Below, one piece after another: positions 37,466 through 45,750 of a DNA stretch of 64,000 nucleotides (its first letter is position 1; each line of letters starts with the position of its first letter). This DNA comes from Caryophanales bacterium (GTDB lineage: Bacteria > Bacillota > Bacilli > Exiguobacteriales > Exiguobacteriaceae). Under the pieces are notes generated by a model that was not told the DNA's origin, made no database searches, and was given only the letters and a program-made list of their open reading frames with translations. The position numbers and the translations under genes are program-made. Where the stretch lies: positions 30,453 to 94,452 of the forward strand of contig CABIYO010000006.1 in assembly GCA_902362975.1 (NCBI GenBank), read 5' to 3'.

Positions 37466-38959
37466 GTGTCGAAACAGAGAGTTGCCGTTATTGGGGCAGG
37501 ACCAGGTGGATTGGCTGCAGCGATGCTACTGGCGCATCGCGGTGTAGACGTCACCGTATTTGAGAAACAACCGTTTGTAGGCGGCAGAACGTCACGCTTA
37601 GAAGTAGGCGAATTTGCGTTCGACCGAGGACCTACGTTTTTGAATATGCCTTATATTTTAGAAGAAATTTTTGAAGAGACGGGACGTAATCTGCGTGATT
37701 ATGTCGAGATGAAACAACTGGAGCCGATGTATGATTTGTACTTTGACCGTGGGACGCGTCAACTCTCGATGACAACAGATCGTGATCAGATGTATCGTGC
37801 CATCGAAGAACAATTTCCTGGGAATGGCGAAGGTTACGAACGGTTCATGAGTGAACAGGCGATCAAACTGTCTAAATTGATGCCTGTGCTTCAGACCGCA
37901 CATGACAAGCTTACCGACTATGTCTCGTTGCGCGTACTTAAGGCGCTACCATTTCTCTCAATCGGTAAATCGCTTTATGACGTCTTGTCCGAGTACTTCA
38001 CGAGCGAAGAGCTGAAGTATGCGTTCACGTTTCAGGCTAAATATTTGGGGATGTCCGCTTGGGAATGTCCGGGTGGATTCTCCATCTTGTCTTACATGGA
38101 ACACGCCTACGGAGTGCATCACCCGATTGGCGGAGTGAACCAGCTGTGTCATGCGATGGCGAAAGTGATTGAAGAAGAGGGAGGCGTCATTCGTTTAGGC
38201 GAACCGGTAGAGCGTCTTCTCATGGATGATCAAAACGTGACCGGTCTCGTGTCCGGGAGTGTCCATTATGCGTTTGATGAAGTTGTGATTGGTGCTGACT
38301 TCGCACATGCGATGACGTCGCTCGTTCCAGACGATAAACTAACGAAGTGGAGTCCGACTCAACTCAAGAAGAAGCGTTACTCGTGCTCGACATTCATGCT
38401 TTATCTCGGGCTCGACCATGTCTACGAGAATGTGGCGCATCACTCGATTCACTTCGCGGACGATTATGAATTGAATGTCAAAGAGATGACACAAGAATTG
38501 AAATTGAGCGAGGACTTCTCGTTTTATGTACAGAATGCCTCACGCATCGACCCGACACTTGCGCCTCCTGGCAAGTCATCGCTTTACGTTCTCGTACCGG
38601 TGCCGAACAATTTATCCGGCCTCCCGTGGGAGACGTTACAAGCGACCGTGACAGAGCGCGTTCTCGACGCGCTTGAGACACGTTCCCCTTACCGGAACAT
38701 CCGTCAACACATCGAAATGATGGAGGCGGTTACACCTGAGGACTGGGAAGCGTTTGGTGTATATGAAGGTGCAACCTTCAATCTAGGGCACAACTTATCG
38801 CAGATGATGTATTTCCGCCCGCATAACCAATTCGAAGAGCTCGACAACGTCTGGCTCGTCGGGGGTGGGACCCACCCAGGAAGTGGGCTTCCGACCATCT
38901 TTGAATCAGCGCGGATCACGGCGAATCTTTTGCGTGACCGGGCAGGTGTCGGCCGATGA
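37466..38959 (+). CDS. crtN: Phytoene/diapophytoene desaturase family enzyme (CrtN)
   Basis: 497-residue FAD enzyme. VAVIGAGPGGLAAAMLLAHRG near the N-terminus; FDRGPTFLNMP and a C-terminal VWLVGGGTHPGSGLP are hallmarks of the CrtI/CrtN family. CrtN introduces double bases into 4,4'-diapophytoene to give diaponeurosporene or diapolycopene. GTG at 37466 is 9 bases from AGGGAG; two in-frame TTG codons sit closer. The stop overlaps the next crtN-like start by four bases. Which of the three paralogues here is the true desaturase cannot be fixed by sight. Confidence 0.87.
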   Translation: MSKQRVAVIGAGPGGLAAAMLLAHRGVDVTVFEKQPFVGGRTSRLEVGEFAFDRGPTFLNMPYILEEIFEETGRNLRDYVEMKQLEPMYDLYFDRGTRQLSMTTDRDQMYRAIEEQFPGNGEGYERFMSEQAIKLSKLMPVLQTAHDKLTDYVSLRVLKALPFLSIGKSLYDVLSEYFTSEELKYAFTFQAKYLGMSAWECPGGFSILSYMEHAYGVHHPIGGVNQLCHAMAKVIEEEGGVIRLGEPVERLLMDDQNVTGLVSGSVHYAFDEVVIGADFAHAMTSLVPDDKLTKWSPTQLKKKRYSCSTFMLYLGLDHVYENVAHHSIHFADDYELNVKEMTQELKLSEDFSFYVQNASRIDPTLAPPGKSSLYVLVPVPNNLSGLPWETLQATVTERVLDALETRSPYRNIRQHIEMMEAVTPEDWEAFGVYEGATFNLGHNLSQMMYFRPHNQFEELDNVWLVGGGTHPGSGLPTIFESARITANLLRDRAGVGR

Positions 38960-40434
38960 ATATTAGCTTTGTCGGAGCAGGGGTCGGTACACTATATGCC
39001 GCCCTCTTGTTGACGAAACGCAATCCGTCACTTCAACTCACGATTTATGAGAAAGAGGACCGGGTCGGTGGACGCTTGAACTACGTTGAATTCGATAATG
39101 GGGCGAAAGTCGATGAGGGTCCGACGATCGTCTTATTGCCGAGTAAATTGAAGCAACAACTGATGAAAGCAGGGTTACCGGAAAATGAAGTGGAGTTGAT
39201 TGAAGTCGATCCACTTTACCGCTTACGTTATCAAGACGAGACATCATTCTATAAATATCGGGAAATCGAGAGACAGGCGGAAGAAATCGAACGAACTTTC
39301 GGTGAAGGAGATGCCTTCCGTCAGTACATGTCCCAAAAGAAAGAAGAGTATCGGATTGGCTTCGATACGTTTTTAGATCGCAGTTATGCCTCAAAAGCGG
39401 AGTTGTTCGAGCCTAAACTCCTTCTCCTTCTCATGCGGTTAAAAGCATATGAGACGGCTCATGCGAATATGAAACGCTTCTTTGAAGATGAGCGCTTACG
39501 TGTCGCCTACAGTTTACAAACGCTCTATATCGGCGGAAATCCTTATGCCACTCCTTCGTTATATGGACTCATTCCTTATCGTGAACAAGAAGAAGGAGTC
39601 TGGTATGTAAAAGGAGGATATTTCTCGCTAGCGACGAAAATGGAACAAGAGTTGAAGCGTCGAGGGGTTCGTTTCGTGATGAACGCTACCGTCAATCGTA
39701 TCCATGTCACGGACGGGGTAGTCGATGGCATCACAGTCAATGACGAATATGTACCATATGAAGCGGTCGTCGTGAACGGTGATTTTCCACTCATGGAGCG
39801 ACTGATTGATGGTGTGACGCCAAAGACGTATGAACCGTCAAGCGGTACGTTACTCCTTTATTTCACCGTCGACGGCGAACTCGACTTACCGGTTCATCAA
39901 TTCGATTTACCGAATGATTTTGAAGGATCGATGCGTACGATCTTCGAGGATGGTAAACTAAGTGAGTATCCAGCGATGTACACCTTTAATCCATCGCGAA
40001 TGGATGCGACCCTCGCGCCAGAAGGAACGAGTGTATTATATGTTCTTGTCCCGGTTCCGCGAAAATTGGAACGAGAAGACTTTGAGTCACAAGGGACAAT
40101 CGAACACCTATTAGAAAGAATCGAGGCATTCATACCTGATTTTCGTGAACGTGTCATCGAGATGAAAGTCCGGACACCGATGGATGCTGAGCGATTCGGA
40201 TTGTTCGAAGGAGGAAGTTTTGGGATTGCACCAAAGTTATCCCAGTCAGCCGCCTTCAAACCACAAGCGAGACCATTCCCGAAAATCGAACGCCTCTATG
40301 CAGTGGGCGCATCCGTCCATCCATGCGGTGGCGTCCCCATCGTTATGATTGGGTCGCAATTACTTGTGAAAAAAATGGAAGAAGAAATGGGGGCAATGCA
40401 TCGTGACGACACAAGAAGCGTATCGTCAATGTGA
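38956..40434 (+). CDS. Second CrtN-like FAD oxidoreductase (CrtNc/CrtN paralogue)
   Basis: 492 residues. ISFVGAGVGTLYAALLLTK is a slightly divergent FAD motif; VDEGPTIVLLPSKL and LYAVGASVHPCGGVP match the family's substrate and C-terminal motifs. It could be a further desaturase, an aldehyde-forming oxidase or an isomerase in diapocarotenoid acid synthesis. It is translationally coupled to the preceding crtN and overlaps crtM by 32 bases, so the three enzymes are made together. Confidence 0.83.
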   Translation: MNISFVGAGVGTLYAALLLTKRNPSLQLTIYEKEDRVGGRLNYVEFDNGAKVDEGPTIVLLPSKLKQQLMKAGLPENEVELIEVDPLYRLRYQDETSFYKYREIERQAEEIERTFGEGDAFRQYMSQKKEEYRIGFDTFLDRSYASKAELFEPKLLLLLMRLKAYETAHANMKRFFEDERLRVAYSLQTLYIGGNPYATPSLYGLIPYREQEEGVWYVKGGYFSLATKMEQELKRRGVRFVMNATVNRIHVTDGVVDGITVNDEYVPYEAVVVNGDFPLMERLIDGVTPKTYEPSSGTLLLYFTVDGELDLPVHQFDLPNDFEGSMRTIFEDGKLSEYPAMYTFNPSRMDATLAPEGTSVLYVLVPVPRKLEREDFESQGTIEHLLERIEAFIPDFRERVIEMKVRTPMDAERFGLFEGGSFGIAPKLSQSAAFKPQARPFPKIERLYAVGASVHPCGGVPIVMIGSQLLVKKMEEEMGAMHRDDTRSVSSM

Positions 40435-41242
40435 GGAAATCATGAAGAAGGGCTCGTTAACCTTTTACCGGGCCTTCTCTTTGCTCTCAAAATCAGACCG
40501 TCAAGCGGTCATGGCCGTATATACGTTCTGTCGCACCCTCGATGATGCGGTTGATGAATCAGACCGTCCAGAAGAGAGTTTGGCAGCATTTTTGCATGAC
40601 TTCGACCGATTTTTAGCTGGTTACGACCAAGATGAAGCACTATGGGTTGCCCTTCGTGATGTGTGGAAACGCTATGACATGGACGTCGAACCATTTTTTG
40701 AATTGGGGGAAGGGATGAAATGGGACTTACATAAGTCGCGGTATGAGACGCTCGAAGAGACCGAGCAGTATAGCTATTATGCAGCGAGTACAGTCGGCCT
40801 GATGCTCATCCCAATCCTAGTCCCAAATCAGGACGAAGCGACGACACGTCAGCTAAGGCAAGGCGCCATCGACCTTGGCATTGCGATGCAGCTGACCAAT
40901 ATTTTACGTGATGTCGGTGAAGATTTGAATCGAGACCGCATCTATTTACCCCGTACGATGATGCGTCAGTACGGGGTGAGTGAAGCGATGTTACACCAAC
41001 GAGAAGTGACCCCTGTCTTTATCAATCTATGGGAGGCGTTGGCGAATCGTGCAGAGTTCTTGTATGAACGGGCACGCAAAACCCATCATCTGTACCCACT
41101 CGCGAGTCGAAAGCCAGTACAAGCAGCGGCCCTTCTCTATGAAGGGATTCTTGATGCGGTTCGTGCAAATCGACATGACGTCTTCACAAAGCGGGCATAC
41201 GTATCAACCTTACAAAAAGGAAAGTTGTTGGCAAAACTATAA
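40403..41242 (+). CDS. crtM: Dehydrosqualene/phytoene synthase family enzyme (CrtM)
   Basis: 279 residues. Joins two farnesyl diphosphates head to head, giving 4,4'-diapophytoene (C30) if CrtM, or phytoene if CrtB. Two Mg-diphosphate aspartate motifs: DDAVDE and DVGEDLNRDRIYLPR. The nearby CrtN/CrtP-type enzymes point to the C30 route. GTG start 9 bases from GGGGG, inside the end of the preceding gene. Last gene of the plus-strand arm. Confidence 0.88.
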   Translation: MTTQEAYRQCEEIMKKGSLTFYRAFSLLSKSDRQAVMAVYTFCRTLDDAVDESDRPEESLAAFLHDFDRFLAGYDQDEALWVALRDVWKRYDMDVEPFFELGEGMKWDLHKSRYETLEETEQYSYYAASTVGLMLIPILVPNQDEATTRQLRQGAIDLGIAMQLTNILRDVGEDLNRDRIYLPRTMMRQYGVSEAMLHQREVTPVFINLWEALANRAEFLYERARKTHHLYPLASRKPVQAAALLYEGILDAVRANRHDVFTKRAYVSTLQKGKLLAKL

Positions 41243-41250
41243 GCAATCCA

Positions 41251-41290
41251 AATCCCTGTAGACGCTTGAAGGCGTCTACAGGGATTTTTT
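41251..41290 (+). terminator. Terminator of the plus-strand carotenoid arm
   Basis: Perfect 15-bp stem (AATCCCTGTAGACGC 41251-41265, GCGTCTACAGGGATT 41272-41286) and T6. Confidence 0.93.
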
Positions 41291-41293
41291 ACG

Positions 41294-41328
41294 AAAAAAA
41301 ACCACTTTTGGCGGGGGACCAAAAGTGG
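41294..41328 (-). terminator. Terminator of the small RNA and possibly of crtP
   Basis: On the minus strand: CCACUUUUGG, loop UCCCCCG, CCAAAAGUGG, then eight U. Nothing between the crtP stop and here looks like another terminator, so crtP readthrough would also end here. Confidence 0.9.
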
Positions 41329-41627
41329 CGTAAGCGTTATGTGATTCATTCATCGGGGAAATGAATGAATCGGTTTGTGATGAAAACCCTAAAGATGTGC
41401 TGGGATTCATGGGGAATGAATCAGTTGGGACATCTTCGTCGAAACAGGATGCTTGATGGACTAAGGGGGAACATCATAATACGCAAGCTGTCTCAACTAC
41501 GGGATACGAGTGGGGAAACTCGTTCATCACTTTTTCTCGGGTGTGACAAGTTCAAAACGCGATGAGGCTCGGGGAAGCCATTCGATCGCTACAGGTGTAA
41601 CAAACGTTACAGAACTGCTTGAACTCG
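41294..41627 (-). ncRNA. Candidate small RNA with multiple C-rich (UUCCCC) hairpin loops
   Basis: No convincing gene is present. On the minus strand an extended -10 promoter (41634-41662) is followed by about 335 bases ending in a textbook terminator. Stem-loops in RNA order: GGCU/AGCC with loop UCCCCG (41566-41579); ACGAGU/ACUCGU with loop UUCCCC (41506-41523); a weaker stem UGAUG/CAUCA with UUCCCCCU in its loop (41454-41476); GAUUCAU/AUGAAUC with loop UCCCC inside an outer 7-bp stem (41392-41436); an 11-bp stem with loop UUCCCCG (41343-41371); and the 10-bp terminator stem with loop UCCCCCG (41302-41328) followed by U8. Repeated C-rich loops are the mark of small RNAs that pair with ribosome binding sites, such as Listeria LhrC or Staphylococcus RsaE. 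The 447-base region 41243-41689 otherwise holds only terminators and the promoter. Confidence 0.72.
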
Positions 41628-41633
41628 AATATG

Positions 41634-41662
41634 ATATTATCACGTCTTTCAATTGTCGACAA
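41634..41662 (-). promoter_or_regulatory. Promoter of the small RNA
   Basis: On the minus strand TTGTCG (41662-41657), 17 bases, and TAATAT (41639-41634), with TGA directly before the -10 box, which makes it an extended -10. Start expected near 41627. Confidence 0.65.
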
Positions 41663-41689
41663 GTGTCGAAACTCGCGTTCACAAAATGT

Positions 41690-43156
41690 TCATATTGTCA
41701 GAGGTATGTCCTCTAACATCGATCGTGCAGCGAATTGTCCTGAAAGCGTCACCATCGGACTGCCACCGCCAGGATGAGTCGAACCACCAGCAAACCAGAT
41801 GTTCGATACATCTGTCGACCGCGGTGCAGGTCTAAAAAATGCTCCTTTTTTCGAGTTGGCCGACGTGCCATAAAGTGCGCCATAATACGCATAAAAATCG
41901 CGAGTCAAATCTTGTGGGGTCACCCGTTTATGGTAGAGCACCTCTTCTTCTTCCCAATCCACACCGAACATTCGTAAGCGTCTGCGAATCAAATGCTCAT
42001 ATGTGTCTGCATCAATGTCGGTCAGATGTGCCGGCGCATTGACGAGGATGAACAGGTTGTCTCCTGCCTCGCCCATCGACGGATCGGTAGCGGATGAATT
42101 CGAAATATAGATTGTCGGCTCGTCCGCATACCGCTCTTCTTGGAAGAGTGCTTGGAATTCCCGTTCATAGTCGTCTGAGAAATAGACGTTATGGTGTGCC
42201 AAATTCAATCGTTTGGACAATCCGACCATCATGACGAATGCAGAAATGGAAGGTTCAACGGTATCGCGTGTTGGGACTGGGAAAGATGGACGGTCTTTCG
42301 CGTCAACGAGTCGCGGGTATTGCGTTAAGAGTTCACCGTTGAGAAGAACGGCATCACACGAGATGACTTCCTTGTCATCGACGACGACCTCATGTGCTTT
42401 TCCGTTCAACACATCAATCTTTGTCACTTCATGGCCAAGACGGAACGTCACTCCGAGTTCGCTCGCCCGTTTGGCGAACCCTTTTGCGATATTCCAGTTT
42501 CCACCTTTCGCAAAATAGACCCCTTCATTCAATTCCAAATGAGCGATGAGGGCGAACGTGCCTGGTGTCACGTATGGGCTGCTACCAATGTACGTTGCAT
42601 AGCGGTCGAGAGCCTGAATGATGCGCGGGTCTTTGAAGTATTTCTTGTGAAGGGCGTGCAAACTTTGAAGTGGATGTACTTTGACCATGTCCGCCCAAAG
42701 ACCGGGATCTAACTTTGTGTCCATTTGTGTGAAGAAGCGCTTATTCGCAATCTCGAACAGCTTTTCCGCTTCATCTAGATAGGCACGCATCTGATTGTGT
42801 TTCAACTGGTCACCGGTCAAACGCCGTACTTCGACCTCAAGTTTTGCGCGATCTGCACTGAACGTGAAGGATGACCCGTCTGTGTAGTGGTTGACGGTAT
42901 GTTGATCGAGCTTGATTAACTCAAAATAGTCATCCGGATTGGCCCCACTATTTCGAATGACTGAACGAAATACATCCGGCATCGTGATCGTATTTGGACC
43001 GAAGTCGAACCGGTGACCGTCGGTGATAATGGGCATGAGTTTGCCACCGACATGTTGGTTCTTTTCAATGACCGTGACGTCATAACCTCGTGCTGCGAGC
43101 GTGACGGCGGCGCTTAGTCCACCGAGACCAGCCCCAATCACTACGATTTGTTTCAT
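41690..43156 (-). CDS. crtP: CrtN/CrtP-family carotenoid oxygenase or desaturase
   Basis: 488-residue FAD enzyme with IVVIGAGLGGLSAAVTLAARG, RFDFGPNTITMPDVF and IWFAGGSTHPGGGSPMVTLSG. Its place beside a glycosyltransferase and acyltransferase, as in the staphyloxanthin cluster, suggests CrtP (oxidises the terminal methyl of diaponeurosporene). Start at 43156 with AAAGGGGGAC upstream; the frame extends to 43228 without a ribosome binding site. Last gene of a four-gene minus-strand run; its 3' side leads straight into the small-RNA gene. Confidence 0.82.
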   Translation of the reverse strand: MKQIVVIGAGLGGLSAAVTLAARGYDVTVIEKNQHVGGKLMPIITDGHRFDFGPNTITMPDVFRSVIRNSGANPDDYFELIKLDQHTVNHYTDGSSFTFSADRAKLEVEVRRLTGDQLKHNQMRAYLDEAEKLFEIANKRFFTQMDTKLDPGLWADMVKVHPLQSLHALHKKYFKDPRIIQALDRYATYIGSSPYVTPGTFALIAHLELNEGVYFAKGGNWNIAKGFAKRASELGVTFRLGHEVTKIDVLNGKAHEVVVDDKEVISCDAVLLNGELLTQYPRLVDAKDRPSFPVPTRDTVEPSISAFVMMVGLSKRLNLAHHNVYFSDDYEREFQALFQEERYADEPTIYISNSSATDPSMGEAGDNLFILVNAPAHLTDIDADTYEHLIRRRLRMFGVDWEEEEVLYHKRVTPQDLTRDFYAYYGALYGTSANSKKGAFFRPAPRSTDVSNIWFAGGSTHPGGGSPMVTLSGQFAARSMLEDIPLTI

Positions 43157-43182
43157 ACAATTGTCCCCCTTTAGACGTCTGC

Positions 43183-44250
43183 TTAGGAATAGTGACGACC
43201 TTTCCACGTGATGGGCAACCGTCTCCATTTACGAATGACGGCGTTCCCGAGTAAGGTCAAGTAAGCGATTAAACTGAGTGGATGGTACCATGTACCGGAC
43301 CCATTTGATTTCAGATCGACAGCGAGACGCGCGAGGAGCACGAAAATCGCTGCGCTAATCGTCTGCCAACTCGGTGAAAAAATCCAAGCGAGCATAGCCG
43401 TCAACTGGATGCCGTAATATGTCATGAAGTACAAGGCGAGTCCTACTGATTCATTCATTCCCTTGAATACGTTCTTTGAAAACCCGGTCCACACTTCTTC
43501 ATTCGTTTCATACATGTCGCAGGAGATGAACGGGGAGACTTGAACGAGTGACGTGACTTTTTGATGACGTTTGAACGTTCGACATAAATCGATATCATCA
43601 ATCAACGACGTTCGAACGGCAGCATGCCCACCGACTTCCTCGTAGCTGTTCCGCTCGACGAGTACGTTCATGCCATTTGCCGCGGCAAATGCGGGGTGTT
43701 TCACTTTATGCCAAAACAAAGGTAGATGTTGGGCGATGAGCGCGTGTTGCATCGGAATCAACAATTTCCCGAGAAATGTTGACGTCGGAAATTGAGGAAA
43801 ACCTGATAAAAAGACGGCCTGTTCTCGAGCGAGCGTGGTATGCATGCGGGCTATAAAACTCGAATCGATCGTGACGTCCGCATCTAAAAAGAGAAGGTAC
43901 GGTTCAGTCGTGCGTAATGCTAGTTGATGACAAGCATGAACTTTTCCGGCCCAATCATGAGGCAAAGGAACGCCTTGGATGACGGTAAAACGGGTATCGC
44001 TCCCAATTGCGTGATTCAATTTTTCATACGTATCATCTTCAGAGCGGTCCTCGTAGATATAGACGTGAGTCCCTTCCGGTATCGCCTGCTTTAAATTCAA
44101 AATCAGTCGTTCAACGTGTCGCGACTCATTGCGCATCGGGATGCAGACGGCTGTCGCCGGTGTGGGTCCTGGGTCGGCGAGCGGTCTCAAGAACGAAAGA
44201 TTGATTAGGGTAAAGATAAACATCGAGAGGGTAAGCAGCCATAAGATCAT
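43183..44250 (-). CDS. crtQ: Family 2 glycosyltransferase (CrtQ-like)
   Basis: 355 residues. An N-terminal membrane segment (about 1-20), nucleotide-sugar fold with TAVCIPMRNESRHVERLI, the metal-binding LFLDADVTIDSSF and the acceptor-site DDIDLCRTFKRH, then three C-terminal membrane segments. CrtQ esterifies glucose to diaponeurosporenoate in staphyloxanthin synthesis; position here supports the same role. Start at 44250 behind GGGAGGGG; the upstream frame to 44289 is excluded because it lies within the preceding gene and lacks a site. Overlaps the acyltransferase in ATGA. Confidence 0.85.
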   Translation of the reverse strand: MILWLLTLSMFIFTLINLSFLRPLADPGPTPATAVCIPMRNESRHVERLILNLKQAIPEGTHVYIYEDRSEDDTYEKLNHAIGSDTRFTVIQGVPLPHDWAGKVHACHQLALRTTEPYLLFLDADVTIDSSFIARMHTTLAREQAVFLSGFPQFPTSTFLGKLLIPMQHALIAQHLPLFWHKVKHPAFAAANGMNVLVERNSYEEVGGHAAVRTSLIDDIDLCRTFKRHQKVTSLVQVSPFISCDMYETNEEVWTGFSKNVFKGMNESVGLALYFMTYYGIQLTAMLAWIFSPSWQTISAAIFVLLARLAVDLKSNGSGTWYHPLSLIAYLTLLGNAVIRKWRRLPITWKGRHYS

Positions 44251-44945
44251 GAGCGTCCCCTCCCAAGTCGGAACATCGTTTCTGTCCATTCAGCAAGATT
44301 GCGACGTGGTCGAAAGAGCGGGATATAGGCATCAGACCGAACGATGGCGTCTTGTCGCACGTCGTCATAGAGCGCCTCGAGTGCTTGCGCGATTTCCTGC
44401 TTCTGAGCTCGTCGTGTCATCGACGTCACGACTACTGTTCGAAAGCGGACATATACGAGGGGTTCCGCATGGTTCTCAAACGAATAGTACATGGCACATA
44501 AATGGACGGGCCGATTGTTCAGTAACAACGTCGCGCCCGACTCGATTTCGACAGGTCGAAGTTCCTGCGGCATCTCTTGTCCTTGAGGGAACATCCAGAC
44601 GGATTTCCCGGACATGAGCAATTCATTCGCATAACCTAGGGAGGCCCGTACATCGGAGAGACTACCTTTCTTCACCGAAAAGGCACCGAGGTGTCGAAAG
44701 AACGGGAAGCGACGTAGTCCGTCCTCGTCCATCAACACATGAATATCGTGTCGTAAAAAATGTTCATTGATCATATACATGATAATCCCGTCCCACCACG
44801 CGCTATGTGTACTTAAAAATAATCCGGGGGTCGGAACGTCATCCGTTCGAATATAAATGTTATGGAACGTGGGACGTATTTGACGTTCCCGCACGAACGT
44901 CGAGAACAGGTTATTGAACCATTTCTTTTTGTGTGACTCGATCAT
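44247..44945 (-). CDS. PlsC-type acyltransferase of the carotenoid locus (CrtO-like role)
   Basis: 232 residues. The HX4D motif is HSAWWDG and the substrate motif is FPQGQEMP, typical of 1-acylglycerol-3-phosphate acyltransferases. No long membrane segment. In the staphyloxanthin pathway CrtO adds the fatty acid to the sugar; this protein is of a different family but could do the same step (inference). Start at 44945 behind AAAGGAGAGG; overlaps the CruF-like gene by 35 bases. Confidence 0.75.
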   Translation of the reverse strand: MIESHKKKWFNNLFSTFVRERQIRPTFHNIYIRTDDVPTPGLFLSTHSAWWDGIIMYMINEHFLRHDIHVLMDEDGLRRFPFFRHLGAFSVKKGSLSDVRASLGYANELLMSGKSVWMFPQGQEMPQELRPVEIESGATLLLNNRPVHLCAMYYSFENHAEPLVYVRFRTVVVTSMTRRAQKQEIAQALEALYDDVRQDAIVRSDAYIPLFRPRRNLAEWTETMFRLGRGRS

Positions 44946-45660
44946 CGCGACCTCTCCTTTCAAGTAGAATCACTCCGGATGTGAGGATGCTGAGGAGCCC
45001 GATGCCATAGAGCCCAGCATTGACAGCCGTGACACCGAAGAGCGCGTGAAGCATGACGAACAAATAGACGCCGTGCCGGATGAACAAGGAATCAACAGCT
45101 CGTTCGTGACGCTGTAACAACCATGAGAAAATAAGGGATAACCCGAACCAACCGATAAAGTTTTGTGTCGGGATATCATAATATAAGCCGTCATTCGCCC
45201 ATTCCCAGTAGCCTTTTAAGTTTGCCGCTACGGGATCGATTGCCATATCGAGCCATACGGCGAGAATCGGGACGAGCCATAAAATATTGTGGCGGAATGT
45301 GAAGAGACGGGCCACGGCAAAACTAGAGCCAATCACGGCAAGCCATGCCGCACCGATTGTGACAGGAACTCCAAAAACTGTCGGACCGAACGCCTCAGCA
45401 TAAACGTACTCACTGAACGGGAATCCCGTCTTTACGCCGAGTGTCTCCACAGCGATTGAACCGAAGAAAATAAACGGAACAATCCAAGCTCCTTGTCGAA
45501 TCCCTTGATAAAGAATCGTTCCACCTATCGCCCCGGCTAGCCATAAAAAGACGGGGTTTGCCCACTCGAGCCAAGGTGGGAGCAGGTCGAATCCAACTAA
45601 AATCAACCCAATGAAATACCAAACAATAAACCATTTCCAAATAAACGGATACACTTTCAT
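44911..45660 (-). CDS. Carotenoid biosynthesis membrane protein, CruF/DUF422 family
   Basis: 249 residues with about seven hydrophobic segments. GVKTGFPFSEYVYAEAFGP and LAVWLDMAIDPVAANLKGYWEW match the DUF422 family, which includes the carotenoid 1',2'-hydratase CruF. It is the first gene of the minus-strand run (GAGGTGGTGG before ATG). A hydratase would add a tertiary hydroxyl to the psi-end of the chain, which the glycosyltransferase could then use. This differs from the staphyloxanthin gene set, which has no such member. Confidence 0.82.
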   Translation of the reverse strand: MKVYPFIWKWFIVWYFIGLILVGFDLLPPWLEWANPVFLWLAGAIGGTILYQGIRQGAWIVPFIFFGSIAVETLGVKTGFPFSEYVYAEAFGPTVFGVPVTIGAAWLAVIGSSFAVARLFTFRHNILWLVPILAVWLDMAIDPVAANLKGYWEWANDGLYYDIPTQNFIGWFGLSLIFSWLLQRHERAVDSLFIRHGVYLFVMLHALFGVTAVNAGLYGIGLLSILTSGVILLERRGRDDRVTQKEMVQ

Positions 45661-45726
45661 TCCACCACCTCTTCTTTTATTCTAAAGCTCATTGAAGTCT
45701 TCGTCTAACAAATGCATGTACAAAAA

Positions 45727-45750
45727 AGAGCCTCGCTGAACGAGACTCTC
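45727..45750 (-). terminator. Terminator of pssA
   Basis: GAGTCTCG/CGAGGCTC stem (45728-45735, 45741-45748), one mismatch; T6 follows on the minus strand. Confidence 0.8.

Noticed and set aside
41294..41627. Plus-strand reading of the hairpins as GGGGA loops, like CsrA-binding sponge RNAs
   Set aside because: The plus strand has a strong terminator just upstream and no promoter, while the minus strand has a promoter and a U8 terminator.
41365..41835. Three short plus-strand reading frames (41365-41565, 41510-41716, 41653-41835)
   Set aside because: They lie across the hairpins and the crtP end, have no ribosome binding sites and resemble no protein.
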